NCBI GenBank assembly: GCA_029641185.1
Contig: JAPWGK010000028.1
Coordinates: forward strand, 310,001-374,000
Direction of reading: 5' to 3'
Length of the DNA: 64,000 nucleotides
Origin: Pseudofabraea citricarpa
Taxonomy: Eukaryota > Ascomycota > Leotiomycetes > Helotiales > Dermateaceae
This document shows, piece after piece, positions 9,940 to 22,021 of this stretch. Every line of letters begins with the position of its first letter. Within the stretch, counting starts at the first letter, position 1. The notes below the pieces were generated by a model. The model saw only the letters and a program-made list of their open reading frames with translations, searched no databases and was not told the origin of the DNA. The position numbers were made by a program, and so were the translations under genes.

Positions 9940-11950
9940 TCTCCAACACGACCTCACCACCTCCTACAGCCACGGTGCTCAACGGGACCTACATCGGCAA
10001 GGCGGTGCCAGAATGGCAGCAGGAGCACTTCCTCGGGATGCCGTTCGCGTACCCGCCGACGGGGCCGCTGCGGTTCGCGTGGCCGCAGCCGCTCAACACG
10101 TCGTTTGGCGAGGCGAGGGAGGCGACGAGTTATGGCTTCAGCTGCTACCAGTACGGGACGAACTTTAGCCTGTCGGAGGATTGCTTGACGCTGAATGGTA
10201 TTGTAGCCTCTTGTCTCTTTTTCTTCTTTTCTCCTGCCTTCTCTTTTCTCGCTTGTTGCTTGTTGCTTGTCGCTTCCCCTGGCTTTGGTTTGAGGTTCTT
10301 GGTGCTTGGATATCTGTGTCTTTCCTTTCCTCTTCCTCTCCTTTTTCTTTTTCTTTTCTCTTCTTTTGTATCTGAGAGTCTTTCCTGACCTGCCTTCTAG
10401 TCATACGACCAGCAGGCGTCACGGCCTCGGACAGGTTACCCGTCCTCGTCTGGATCTATGGAGGAGGGCTCTACGCCGGGTCGACGGCTGATCCGCAGTA
10501 CAACCTGTCGGGGATAACGCGCGTAGGACAAGAGATAGGGAAGCCTGTGATCACAGGTAAGTAATCATAGCTACCAGCCACCTCGCATCCAGCAATATAA
10601 CTCCCATGCCCATGTCCACACCCGCTCGCTAACGAAGAGCACAAGTATCGATGAACTACCGGCTCGGCGTATGGGGGTTCCTGCAAACCCCCCAGCTGCT
10701 CGCCGAAGGGAGCTCCAACGCGGGCCTGCTCGACCAGCGCCTGGCACTGCGCTGGATCCAAGAGAACATCGGCTTCTTCGGCGGCGACGCCGGGCGCGTG
10801 ACCATCTGGGGCGAGAGCGCCGGCGCGCAGAGCATCGCCTACCAGCTGCACGCGTACGGCGGGCGAGACGACGGCCTGTTCCACGCAGCGATTCTGGAGT
10901 CTGGCGGGCCGACAGGAGCTGCCATGCAGCCGCTCGCCGCGTACGCGGCGCCCGTCGAGAACCTGACGCGCGCGCTGGGCTGCTGGACGGCGCGCAACCA
11001 GCTCCAGTGCCTGCGCGACGTCTCGCCCGACGACCTGTACCGCACGCGCGTGTCGCAGGTCTGGAACCCGCTCGTCGATGGCGACTTCTTGACGGCGTTC
11101 CCGTCGAAGCTCACGCCGGCGCGCAAGTTCGTCGCTGTGCCCCTGCTGGATGGTGCCAATAGTGATGAGGGCAGCTCGTTTGGCGTGTCGGGCCTCGATA
11201 ATGAGACGGCCATCTTCAATAATCTCTTGGCGTATCGGAATTATGCTATTGCTCCCGACACCATCAGACGCCTGCTCGAGCTGTACCCGAATGATCCGGC
11301 GAATGAACCGCCGTATTATATCAAGGAGCCCACTGTCTTCCCGAATAAGGGCCTCCAGTGGAGGAGGCATGCGGCTATTGCTGGTGATATCGTCATGATT
11401 GCTCAGAGGAGGAAGATGTGTATTGCGTATGCGGAGGCCGGGCAGGACGTGTATAGCTATCGATTTGATACTCCCCTGGTATGTAACCGACCTGTTCTTA
11501 CTCCCCTTAAAGAATAAATATGAAGAGAAAAAAGGAAAAAGGAAAAGTGACGAGAGGACGCAAGAAGTAAAGAAACAAGAGAAGAGATGAATACTAACAC
11601 CCCACCCCCCAAAACAGTGGAACGCAGCAGTGACCGACGGCGCGCGCCACTTCACCAACGTAGTCTTCAGCTTCCAGAACATCTCGGGCGCGCTGGGCCC
11701 GCTGCCGCAGTACCAGAGCTACACGCGCCTGGCGCGAGACATCGGCGTCGCCTACATCTCCTTTGCGAGCGCGCGGGATCCGAATCCCGAGAGCAGGAAC
11801 GCGAGCACGCTGCCGTACTGGCCCAAGTACGACGTCGGCGCGCCCAAGAACGTCGTGCTGAACTCGAATGCCAGCTTCGTCGAGGACGACACGTGGAGGC
11901 AGGAGGGCATTGCCTTTATCAATAGCGTGGATAAGGAGTTCTGGGCCTGA
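9846..11950 (+). CDS. Secreted type-B carboxylesterase/lipase
   Basis: Four exons: 9846-10197, 10401-10556, 10646-11478, 11618-11950 (1,674 nt, 557 aa). Carboxylesterase family (PF00135, alpha/beta hydrolase). The oxyanion block WIYGGG is encoded at the start of exon 2. The nucleophile elbow GESAGAQS gives Ser227, the acid is Glu344 in GANSDEGS, and the base is His458 in GARHFTN, so the triad is complete. The N-terminus is a hydrophobic signal peptide that contains an eight-alanine run from a CAG repeat. Several N-glycosylation sequons are visible (NGT, NTS, NLT, NAS). It probably hydrolyses esters extracellularly; the substrate cannot be told. Intron 1 is 203 nt and pyrimidine-rich, long for this genome. 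It is convergent with the downstream regulator. Confidence 0.92.
9910..9933 (+). repeat. (CAG)8 microsatellite coding poly-alanine
   Basis: Eight CAG units inside exon 1 of the esterase, read in the GCA frame as Ala22-29 in the signal peptide core. Confidence 0.9.
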
Positions 11951-12642
11951 GATGGATCGGGGCTTGATCCTTTTGTTTGTCTTCGGGTGCCCGGCTTGTG
12001 TCTGGTGGCTACTTGCTCTAATGAGGATCATCAAAGGGAAGAGATGGATCGGTATACCATAGCCTTTACTTCTGTTCAATAGTAAATATACATGTATAGA
12101 ATAGCAACAGAGTACATACCTATACACTTGATACCCATAACCGCAAGGTCAGGCAAGACAAGGGTAACATGGTTGAAATGATTTTCACTTCATTGCTATA
12201 TACTTAAAACTGCTTCTTCTTCTCTCTTTATCATAAACCCATCCATACCGTGAGATGACTTCTCAATGGTTCATTCTTTTGTCCTTTCTAAAGTAACGAC
12301 GCTAAACCATGGATGCAATAACTAACATATGACAGTGGTCGATAAATGACATGATGCTTGAATATTTTTGTGTGCGTGAAACGAATAAATCATCATACCC
12401 TCTCTTCTGATGAGAGGTGCTGTTGATCCCCTGTCTTCTTATATTCGTAGACATCGTATGAGGGTGGTTATATGGACACGGATCGACTTTGGTTGGTCCT
12501 TCTTTTTGTCATAAATGTCGTTTAGGATTGGGGGTTAGAATGACCAAGCTTGCTTGGAGATTCTTTGACGTAGGTGGGCTGATGCTCACGTCCTGCTTCA
12601 GATAAATGAAGCGTAAACAGGATATGATCACTTCTCCCTCCT
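11951..12642. other. Convergent intergenic region, no gene seen
   Basis: About 690 bp between the 3' ends of the esterase (+) and the Zn2Cys6 gene (-). It is AT-rich and presumably contains both 3'UTRs. Confidence 0.6.
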
Positions 12643-14835
12643 TCACCGAAATGGCATTTCCGCAGTCCCCATCTGCATATCCCCACCATCGGTATGACTA
12701 CCAGCTCTCTGAATGCCAGCCATTCCCATTTCACTCACATCGCTGCTCGCTCTTTGTAAATGATGGTGGCCATTGGCGTTGACAAAGTCAGGTATACTTC
12801 TCGGCATGCCACTACTCATACCACCGAAGCTGCTTCCGCTATCTTGCCTCATCGGTGGCCTAGGTCTTCCGAGTCCTATATGATGGTTCTCTCCAGATTT
12901 GTACTCACTGCCACCAAAATTGCTTTGGCCAGGGCTACCATTTGACATGGCAGTATTGTTAAGATCGGGAAAACTGAACTCTGACATGCCGGGGTATTCC
13001 ATGGCCGACGTCATCATAGGAGGCGTAAAAGGTGAACTAACGGCCCCATGGGAGTCTGCGGAAGGGGTTGCAAGCTCTTCTAGACGCTTGTTCTCATACA
13101 TGTTGGAGAGTCCATGACTAGGAAGTGGCATCTTGTATTCGCTGGTCATTCCACCAGTGTTGGCCATATTCTTGTATTCGTTGTTGACTTCACTGTAGTC
13201 ATTTGCGTTGTGGATACTCGTAGCGACCCCCATCCCGGCATTTCCGAATCCATCGAAAATGTCGATATCAGCACACGCCTTTTCTGGAACAGTTTGTAGC
13301 ATCGGGTTTACAAGACGAGGTAGAACATCGTGCACCTTGGAAAGTAATAGTGGGAGGAATCGATGGTCACCACGACGTAGGACTGAGAGTAGAGTCATGA
13401 ATTGGTGAAGGTAGTCCCGAGGACCGAGAGAGAATGGATCGGGATTGGGCGGTAGAAGTGAGAGGACATCAGTGAGCGAGCAAGCGACGTCGAAAAGTTT
13501 CTCAATCTATAAGAGATCAGCGGTGAACCTCAAAAAACAACCAATTTACATACCAAGCCAAGACCATGCACTTCCATACTCTGCTGTGAGAATTGTGAGG
13601 TCATAGACACTAGATCCCTGGCAATCTCTACTGGATATTGGAATGTCATGCTTGGATCGTCGTGGTTAGAGCTTAAGCATCCATTCTGAATACTTAATTG
13701 CCAAACCATTGTACGTAACCACTGTTGACTCGTTCGGAGGTCAGCTGTCTGGTTTTCTGTCGCGTTGAGGTATGTGGGGAGAGCATCCGACAGTTGCTTT
13801 TGTAGAGCCGCAAGGTACGAGGGGGAACAGTCGGTTCGAGTCTTATTCCACAACGCAACGAATCCGTCATCGAAAGGTCGGAAAAGAGTAACAAGATGAA
13901 TGAATCCGTGGAGGTGGTGGGACTGGGTATCAGTAGGATCGTCCCCTTGTTGTGGGAGGGTTATTGTCGCTTGAAGGGACAGAGGTCGGTGTCGTTGGAG
14001 GGCATACGCTCTACATTCAGTCAGTTTAAGTCTATAAAAGCGGCAAGTTATCCCACCTTTCCGTTACAAACAGTAGCCAATAAAGCCTCCGTCTTCTCGA
14101 TGCCTCAATGACATCGTATTGCAGATATGTCTCTTCCTTTTGCATCCCCAAGATGTGTGCCAGTGTTGTGGCTTCTCTCAGATGGAACCACGCTTTGTTG
14201 TGCAGATCAAGCCCGAAGTAGCATCCGAAGAGGAAAAAGCTCGTTACCAGGCTGCTCAGAGTTGGCGATTCCAGGTGATCATAACTCTTTCTGACTCTCA
14301 AGGTTTCCTCCATCAACAGCGTACCGGAAACCAAATTCGCTCCCGGAAGGCTATCGAGCCCTAGTGGATCCCCCGGTATTCCCATGCCTGGCTGGATCAT
14401 CATAAACGCACACAGCGAAGTCATCAGACAGTAGGTATCAACATTCTGATCGGCATACAGCGCCTGCTGTTCCAAGCGTCCTCGGTGCAAAATTGGCATG
14501 CTCGGGTACATGTTGGCGAAGAAGAATTCGATACACTCCTTGATCATCTCGTTCGTGAGGAGGCCCGGCGTGGGCGCTAGAGTCGGGCTACATGGCGGAC
14601 TGCTGACGCCGTTCAGACGGTTCGCAACCTTGGATGAGAGGGTTGTCTGTCGCTGCGTCTCTCGCAGTTCGCTGATGACCTTCGCCCTCGATCCCTTGGG
14701 TCCCTTCTTCTGCGGAATGGCGTGGTAGGTACACGATAGCTGTGCAGAGGCACAATTGCGGCACGGATTGATGCCGTCGCATTTGACCTTTCTTCGATGG
14801 CAGGCGTCGCAGGCCCTTTTCACCGACGTCGACAT
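12643..14835 (-). CDS. Zn2Cys6 transcription factor with fungal_trans domain
   Basis: Three exons: 14835-14057, 14010-13554, 13506-12643 (2,100 nt, 699 aa); introns are 46 and 47 nt. Cys9, 12, 19, 25, 28 and 35 form the binuclear zinc cluster (CDACHRRKVKCDG start), followed by a linker with QKKGPKGSRAKV. The middle matches the fungal-specific transcription factor domain (PF04082), with the conserved RRRRLYWLLFVTER and AYALQRHRP blocks split by intron 1. The C-terminal ~200 residues are disordered and rich in G, S, N, M and H, as in activation domains. The start at 14835 was chosen because it places the cluster near the N-terminus; an upstream in-frame ATG at 14946 would add 37 residues. The cluster and linker recall sugar-response regulators, but I do not assign a target. 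The neighbouring esterase could be regulated by it (inference). Confidence 0.9.
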
Positions 14836-15471
14836 GGCGAAGAGCTGGCGGCGACGATAGTTCACGTCACTTCGAGCCAGCCAGGACACGATAGGCTCCG
14901 CGGTGGGTTCTTCAATGAGTCTGGCCGTAAAGGTTCCTCGTTGCACAGCGTGTATGGGGTAGTGGAGTGTTGTGTGGTCGTGGAGAGGGTTTGGAGTACT
15001 TATTCGGTCCGTATATTTGATGCTGGCGGAGGCGGCACGTTCATTTCAGAAAATGCGGGGATGAAGCCAGAGGGTGTTGGAGAGGTTGTTAATGTCTGCG
15101 CCCGGCGATATTGTGCAGCAATCTATGCGTGGCTTGCTGGGAGATTGGCCTCGTGGGTGGAGGGAGGGGAGGGAAGGGGGGTTGAGAGTGGTGGAGGAGA
15201 GGGTGTTGTGATGCGATGTGCTGGCGATGGGATGTATGTAGAGTGACAAGGAGAAGAGGGTTGAGGGTTGAGTGAGTGAGTGAGTGATGGTGCTGGTGCT
15301 GGTTCTGTACCGCGACTGAATAATGTCCTGGCGCACTATTACCCTTGGGAATTGGGTAACGTTCCTACGGTAGGCCTGCGTCAATAATACAGTACGGTAG
15401 AGGTAGCAAGCAACTGGGGGGGGGGCTTCACGGCTGAGAGGATGTGGGTGTGGGTGTGGGTGTGGGAGGTA
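14836..15471. other. Promoter region of Zn2Cys6 gene, low-complexity flank
   Basis: Upstream of the minus-strand regulator. It contains a G-rich stretch (15150-15200), GAGT tandem units near 15270-15287, a poly-G run near 15416-15425 and GTGGGT/TGTGGG tandem units at 15443-15466. No gene is supported. Confidence 0.5.
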
Positions 15472-15842
15472 GTGATGCCAAAATTATATAATTCCGACTT
15501 CATTATAAATAATCGTTATATAATGCTAAAAGTTCATTATCTGTTATAATGCCAAGGCCGTATCCACTTTGTAAGCCCACTTTTCTATAGCTAATAGAAT
15601 AATTAGGATTTGGTAGAGTTTCGTAACATAAAAAGGATAAAATTTTAACCTTAGGAATTAAATAAAATCCTCTTAAAATCCTCTTAAAAGTAGTATTTTT
15701 TTCTAAAATTCGACCTATATTTAAGGCACGTGTATAAATAATTTCAGGCTAGTACCTTGGCATAATAATCCAGAGTTCATTATAATATTATAACGAAACT
15801 GGCCAATATTATGATTATATAATTATAAATTTAGCACCACTA
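15470..15842. mobile_element. MITE-like element with long inverted arms and TA duplication
   Basis: A 369-bp AT-rich segment (15472-15840) flanked by TA on both sides (15470-15471, 15841-15842). The left arm begins GTGATGCCAAA and the right arm, read on the minus strand, begins GTGGTGCTAAA. Both arms are 86 nt long and end in the same ATGCCAAGG (left 15549-15557, right complement 15755-15763). Mismatches near the tips are C/T and G/A transitions. There is no coding capacity. The TA duplication is the hallmark of Tc1/mariner-type transposition, so it is probably a non-autonomous member that has decayed, perhaps by repeat-induced point mutation. It contrasts sharply with the GC-balanced flanks. 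Confidence 0.75.
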
Positions 15843-18739
15843 GTGGGAGGGAGGGAGTGAGAGGAGGGAGAAACGGGGGCATTGGAGAGTCCCAGCCCTC
15901 TCTCTGCCTCTCCCCTGATTCGGCCTAAAACTCTTCTCGGGGGGTGTTTGAGGCGAGTGGTCCTCAGTGGCCTCGCTACTGTGTTCGCTGAAAGTCAGGC
16001 GGAGGCGGAGGCCGGTGACGCTGAGATTATTGCTGACAAAGACTGTCCTCCCCCAACTTGTCAACTTTCTAAGCCACCTCTAGGCCCCAACCCCAACCCA
16101 ACTTCACGAGTCAGTCCACGTAATAGAGAAATCCAATGCCACGCAACTTCGCAACTCAAATTTTCAGGAATCTGCTGTGGTGAGCAGGGCTGGATAGTAC
16201 TTTCATAGGCACCTGTACTGTACCTGTACCTACCTATTGCCTCTGCTGGAACTTCCAGCTTGGAAGCTGACACTGCAAATAAGCCGAGGTACAACAACGG
16301 TACTTACTCACAATACCACAGTATGATTACCGTGCCATGCTGCGCCGCCCGTCTCAAATCCTTATTCTCGTGATGCTGCTCTGCTCTGCTCTGGCTGACC
16401 TGATCCAGAATGCCCCCCCGCGCCAACTGTGCATTGAGTTGCATTGAGTTTAGCTGATGTTCTAACTTCTAAGCTCCCAGACTCCCAGCATCAGCCAGAA
16501 GCCAGTTAAGCGGATCCAGTCGCCGCCGCCCATCGCTTCTTCGTGTCTTCCAGAGTCGCCTTCCAGAGACTCTTTGCCTTCTTCTGTGAAACCTTTTCAA
16601 GGGCGTTCCCTGAGGCAAGATGAGCAACTTGGGATTGTTGCCCTCTCCAAGGTCCCGGGTCCAAGTAGCCACTGCTGGTGCCGCATAGCCTCGAGAACAT
16701 GAGATTCGCTATCATTGCCTCTTGCCTCTCTCTCTCTCCCCAAGTCTCCCAAGCAGCCAGCCGGTTCATGGCGTGCCGTAGCAATGACATTACTGCAGAG
16801 CCATGCACGACTAGCACCAACGTCGACTCCCCAAGAATATCCGGAGTCAAAGGAGGTCACCCATCCCGCCCAAGCCAACAGAGCCAACAGAGCCAACCCA
16901 TGCCCAGTAACTGGTTCGTCTCGCCGTCAAATCACGACTGCCAACTCACTTGTTGGGTAGTACGGTACTCGATAGTCCGCAAGACCAAGACCAAGACCAA
17001 GAACAAGGTCAGAGACAGCAAGTGACCTGAAGAGAGTCAGTTGCATCACGATTCACGGGATGGTTCGTACCTGCCGTATATCGTATCGTATCGGTGATTC
17101 GCTCACCGACTTTACCATCGGTGCCGTCGAAATCACATGATCTCACCGCAAGGCATAAACTGTTTCCAAGTCAGGCCAACGTCCGTTTGAGGATATTAAA
17201 AGGGCCGAATCGACCACCTCGTCCGACACAAAGTCTGCTGATGCCGCAGTGTGGATTGTGGAGGTGGCCATGTACACCATGTACTGTACACCATTCTCTG
17301 GGGTAGAGGCCAGAGCACCCGCATAAACCTACGACTTGATGGCTTGATATACTTTGAACAAATTGAGGGGAAGCGGAGAGTCGACAGACAGTCCATTCCC
17401 GGCTGTTCCAGTCCGAGCGAGACGTAAATCTGCTCATACCCTACTACTTGACCAAAGCTGGGAACATGAAGCGATTAGACCTTGTCTCTGCCCCAAACTG
17501 CGGCACAGTTGCCTGTTTCTTTTTTTATTGTTTCTTGTGTTCCTGTGTAACCGCCGGGAGCGTATTGGAAGTCCAACTCGTTTTGTAGCCTTTTTCGCTA
17601 CGTCCAAAGGTACCGACAGTCAAACAAACAACCGGTCACCCGTACCAGTGTGCGGCTGGATGACACTGAGAAAGCAGCTCCGTGACTGTTCACGGCGGAC
17701 CGTTATATCTCACATGTCAAACACTTGTTTGTCTCTTCGTCTCGGGTTTCCGACCATTTCAGGAAGCTCACATACAAGCTCGTCTCCGCGCCCTCGCCCA
17801 TTATCAGTCATCACATGAAGCCGTGCAAATGCATCAGCCAAAATTCTCTGAGTTATCATAAAGCGCCCGACTCTATGACCATCGGAGAATCTCTTCTGTG
17901 CAAGAAATGCAAAAGAGCTTAGAATTCAGCCTCTCCTCCGTGCCACAGTTGGCACAGATCTAATCTTCAGTTCACCCCGCCATGCAGGTGCCGTCGAAAA
18001 TAGGACCGATAGAACATAATGCGTGCCTGATCGCCAACCTTTTACCCCATACTGTCTCTACCCCGAGGGGAAATGTCTGTTCCTGGCGTGCTTACTGCAG
18101 TAGTAACTTTTTGACAGCTGCAGTCTTATACACTCGGCCCGAGAAGAGAACGGGATAATTGCCGGCAGGAGAAGATATGGGGTGTTGATAATTGCAGCTG
18201 CTGCTATTGGCTATACTGGCCCTGGAACATCGTCTGTCTTGTAGTAAAAGATACTCCGATTTCAAGACGAGAACAAGGTTCCGCTTATGAATTTAGGTAC
18301 GGAAGTACTTCAATAGGCAATCATGCTTCTCTCTTTTGATTCCAGCTCCTTGTCTTTATGCTAAATTCAAGTGAAGATTGACTTGATTACCTAGGACATT
18401 TGCAAATTTGGCAGGTGCTCTCTTATTTGTCCTTTGACATCTTTCTGTATTTACATATCAGGTGATACAATTCTTAAACATGGTATAGGACGATTATGCT
18501 ATTGGACAACAGATGACTGGTCCTATAAGATTGTGCTTTGAACATTCATATAGGGTGGGTTATAGAATATTTGATATTTCGTTTCAAGTTCGCTGAGCTG
18601 GCAATCCTTCATCTGCTGAAACAAAATTCGCTTCTCAAAAGGTCTTGGGGTAGCAAACAAATTAAACATGCAGATTATGATTAGGAGGAACTAATTATAG
18701 ACCCAAAACATTTGACATTATTCTTAAAATATATCTCAT
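15843..18739. other. Gene-poor region, 2.9 kb, no supported gene
   Basis: Many short frames on both strands overlap one another and none has a domain, a signal peptide or a coherent exon chain. Small tandem repeats are present (ACCAAG units near 16983-17005; AGAGCCAAC units near 16877-16903). The right end is the 3' flank of the sedolisin gene. Confidence 0.5.
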
Positions 18740-20578
18740 CTAGCCCAGTGTCTGGACAAGCCTCTGGAAATCGACACTTCCCATTCCAGTAGCTGGATCC
18801 CAACCCGCTGTCGCATTCCAAGTGGAATCACAGCCATACGTTGAGCCAACAGTGATGTCGTTCCAAACCTCACTCATCTGGCCCGAGTAGATCAGTGGAT
18901 TGAGCCATCCCAACACAGGCAACCCCTTCCTCAGTCGAATATCGTTCACCAGCGTGATCATAGCCGCAATCACGGGCGAGCTCGCACTAGTTCCTGAATG
19001 ATGACCCGAAGTCGAGTTATTATTCTCCGTCTCATATCTCGATCCATAAGCAGACATATCCGGAATGCCGCGTCCAGAAGTATTATACAGACCATCATAC
19101 GTCCCCTGCAGACTCTGCATATACGCCGTCGTCGTCGCAAGCTGATAATCCGGCGTGGTGAAGTAATTCGAGAAGCCACCGGACGAGAAGCTGGCCGCCT
19201 GCTCTTCAATCACGGACGTCGCGCCCACGGCTGTTACCCAGGGACAGCTGGCCGGGAACGTGGGCAGGAACTGAGTTGCGTTTCGACCGTCGTTGCTGAC
19301 GCAGTTGGCGCCACGGGAGATTCCAGCTACGCCGCCATCGCCAGATGCGACGAGAACAGAAACCCCGCGTGCTGCAAGACGGCCGAACAAGTCGCAGACG
19401 TGAAGAGCGTATGCCCGAGGCACTTCCTGTTCGACGTCGGTGTATGAGATGGTAATCACCTGAGGAAGGTCCTCGTCGGTTTTCGCCAGCATGTACGTCA
19501 GCCATTCGAGGTACGGCTCGTTTCCGGACTCGTTGAGAGGAAGCGGTCTTCCGTACTCGTCGAGTGCGGGTGGTCGTCCTCCAGTCAGGTAATACGTCAC
19601 TGGAATCGAGCCCGTGAATGCCATGGTGTACTCGAGATCAAGAGTTGCTTCGATACCGGCCCTGGAGATATCATTGGTGACGCCATTCAGAACCTCGATA
19701 TCCAACGGCCCTGGGTTAGCTCGCATCGTTGCACTATTCCCATACTTTGATACGAAGTTCGAGATATCGGTCGGGTTGAGATATTGCTCCAAGAACCCAG
19801 CGACGCCGAGTTTGCTCCCGCTCGCCGAGGCATTGGTCGGTGGCTCATAGTCGATGCTGTATAAGGCAGCGATACATTTTGGATAGATGCCCTCACGACA
19901 CGCGGCTAGAACCTCCGTATAATTCGCTCTTCTATCGAGACCACCGCGTGTGATCTGAGGAACGGCGGATTTCTCTTCTTTGATGAGTTCTTTCTGGCCC
20001 AGACGAGGGAAGTAAGTCATCGGATTAACCAGCGCGGTATGTGCACGAATCTCCTCTGGCAAACTATATTGTAGCGTTCTTGTGATGGTGTTTCCATCCA
20101 CGTCCTGATAATTCCCGAACTCGGCTTCGAACATCACACGCCCTGTCGCGACGCTGGTGTCGAAAGACACCGAGCCCTCAGAGGACGAATACTCGATATT
20201 CTCTACACCCGCGAAAGACTGTAGCCACGATACGACGACATCAACACTCGCCGGCTTCGGCACCGTGTAGACGGATAATTCCGCATGGCTGAGATGCTTG
20301 CCATAAGATTCATGACCGGGCGTGCTGATCTGGATTATTCTCTCGGCGAGCTCTTGCGATGCGTCGCTCCTGATCAGGAACTGGAGATGGAGTTGTTGTG
20401 CATCGCTTGCGGGGTTCTCAAATCGCCATGTCGAGGGGACGTTCTCTTGCTTATCGAAGATTCCGTATCGCCCCCATGTCGTCTCTGGGCTTGGTGCTGT
20501 TGCTGTTGCGGGTAGGCAGTTTACTGATCCCGCACTGAGGAATAGGAGAGAAACGAGTGTGCTTGTTCGGAAGAACAT
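18740..20578 (-). CDS. Sedolisin-family (S53) tripeptidyl-peptidase, secreted
   Basis: Single exon, 612 aa, intact. A signal peptide covers about residues 1-21 (cleavage near NCLPA). The pro-kumamolisin activation domain spans about 40-200; a dibasic DRR at 215-217 could be the propeptide processing site. Catalytic residues of the S53 family are visible: Glu310 and Asp314 (EATLD), oxyanion Asp414 (SGDGG) and Ser531 (SGTSAS). The calcium-binding Asp574 (DI) and Asp594 (GWDPATG) lie near the C-terminus. This family removes tripeptides from, or cuts, proteins at acid pH outside the cell. It shares its promoter region with the divergent aspartic protease gene, so joint control by pH or nitrogen supply is plausible (inference). 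Confidence 0.95.
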   Translation of the reverse strand: MFFRTSTLVSLLFLSAGSVNCLPATATAPSPETTWGRYGIFDKQENVPSTWRFENPASDAQQLHLQFLIRSDASQELAERIIQISTPGHESYGKHLSHAELSVYTVPKPASVDVVVSWLQSFAGVENIEYSSSEGSVSFDTSVATGRVMFEAEFGNYQDVDGNTITRTLQYSLPEEIRAHTALVNPMTYFPRLGQKELIKEEKSAVPQITRGGLDRRANYTEVLAACREGIYPKCIAALYSIDYEPPTNASASGSKLGVAGFLEQYLNPTDISNFVSKYGNSATMRANPGPLDIEVLNGVTNDISRAGIEATLDLEYTMAFTGSIPVTYYLTGGRPPALDEYGRPLPLNESGNEPYLEWLTYMLAKTDEDLPQVITISYTDVEQEVPRAYALHVCDLFGRLAARGVSVLVASGDGGVAGISRGANCVSNDGRNATQFLPTFPASCPWVTAVGATSVIEEQAASFSSGGFSNYFTTPDYQLATTTAYMQSLQGTYDGLYNTSGRGIPDMSAYGSRYETENNNSTSGHHSGTSASSPVIAAMITLVNDIRLRKGLPVLGWLNPLIYSGQMSEVWNDITVGSTYGCDSTWNATAGWDPATGMGSVDFQRLVQTLG

Positions 20579-22021
20579 GGTTTTTCTCTTTCCTCTCCTT
20601 GAAGGTAATGAGAGAGAAAGGTGTTTGGATGGGAAACCCTTGGATTCTGCCCGCTCTGAGAGGAATCCTGACTCTCATATCACAGTACTACTTATCCGGG
20701 AGATCGAAAGATACATGCCACTTGGCACTCGAGGATTGCTAGTGCGCCCCACCTTCAGGCTAGACTGATATTCAACTAACCAACTTGATGTCCTAACTCG
20801 TTCTATTGTTGTTCTTCAGAATGTATGTACATTCAGTATAGAGCCCCTCCTTTACCGACGTCCTCGTAAAACCCCCGGACCTTTCACTCTACACCTTTCC
20901 TCCCATTCTTTTCCGGCAGGTGATCGCGTGAGAGGTGCCCTTCGGCATCCGTGTATGCATATCAGGAGAATCGCCCCTACTTAGATGCCGGCTGGTTCTG
21001 GGGAGTGATGTGACGATCGTACGAGGGAAGGATGGGAGGAATAGGAAGGAAGATAACCGACCGCGGTCCCTCTCTCGAGTCCCGACCCCCCCTGAATGCA
21101 CGAGTGAACACGAGAAATTCCATGCTTTCGATTTCGCACGAATGAAAACAGAAACAAACACGGATGATGATGCAAGCAAGCACCGAAATAGATCAAGCTT
21201 CTGCTTAAGCTTAAAGATGCAATGCAGCTACTGTAAGGCAGGTTGCTTGATTGGCCCCCCTCTTGGTTTTGAACCCCCCTTGAGAACATTTCGCTTCAGA
21301 TAAGCGACATGGATGGAAATGAGATACTATGGGGAATGAAATTTGCTTGTCATGCCTCATCACCAAGAGTGACATACACGAATGAGGTATGATGCGTTTT
21401 GTTATTTTCTCTCCTGGACGACGGAATGGAAGAGTTGGTTCTCGATAATGCAGCAGATGCCGACTTGCTGGGATGCTGATTGTGTTGCAAGGTTCAAAGA
21501 TGTTCAAGTTCCCACCTCTCCCCGTATTCGCTTCGAGACCTCTCCCTCACAAGTCCCAACGGCCATACCTTATGCACATCAACCTCAAAACAGCACCCAC
21601 TGCCGGTTTGTTAGTCTCGGCACTGGGGAGAGATGGCTTCGGCATCGTGGAAACCAAGGCACACGAGATGAAGACTTTCTGGCACCTCGTATAACATGAT
21701 TTTCCAGCCTCTGAACCTCGCATCTCCGATTCTCCATGCGCGCGCTGCAGAATTTCGCATATCACGAGATTTGCTACACATAGTACCTGCCAAATGAGCT
21801 GTCAGTTTGCAGATCCTTCTCGTATGGCAGAGCAACCCCGGCCGAGCAGAAGTTCCTCCTCTAGGATGGGATGTAGGTTCGGCAGCCATGGACCGAGAGC
21901 AAGCAAGTAAAGCAGACATAAAGAGTCAAGTCCATCTCCATCATACAGTTGCTCTCGCCTCTCCTTCGCTTGATCAGTCATTCGCTTGATACGTCAATAG
22001 CCCGTCGCTCGTTTTCTCATC
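20579..22021. other. Bidirectional promoter region of two acid protease genes
   Basis: A 1.44-kb gap between divergent start codons. Short frames of 60-120 codons on both strands conflict with each other and have no features. The only motif I point to is the site at 20716-20727. Confidence 0.6.
20716..20727. promoter_or_regulatory. Inverted repeat TGCCA-CT-TGGCA with a PacC-type core
   Basis: Perfect 5-bp arms separated by CT, 138 bp upstream of the sedolisin start. On the minus strand it contains GCCAAG, which fits the GCCARG core bound by the ambient-pH regulator PacC in Aspergillus. Such hexamers occur by chance; function is inference. Confidence 0.3.

Noticed and set aside
10471..11682. 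403-codon minus-strand frame opposite the esterase
   Set aside because: Antisense shadow of a GC-rich coding exon; composition is R/V/G-rich with no domain, while the sense strand has a complete catalytic triad.
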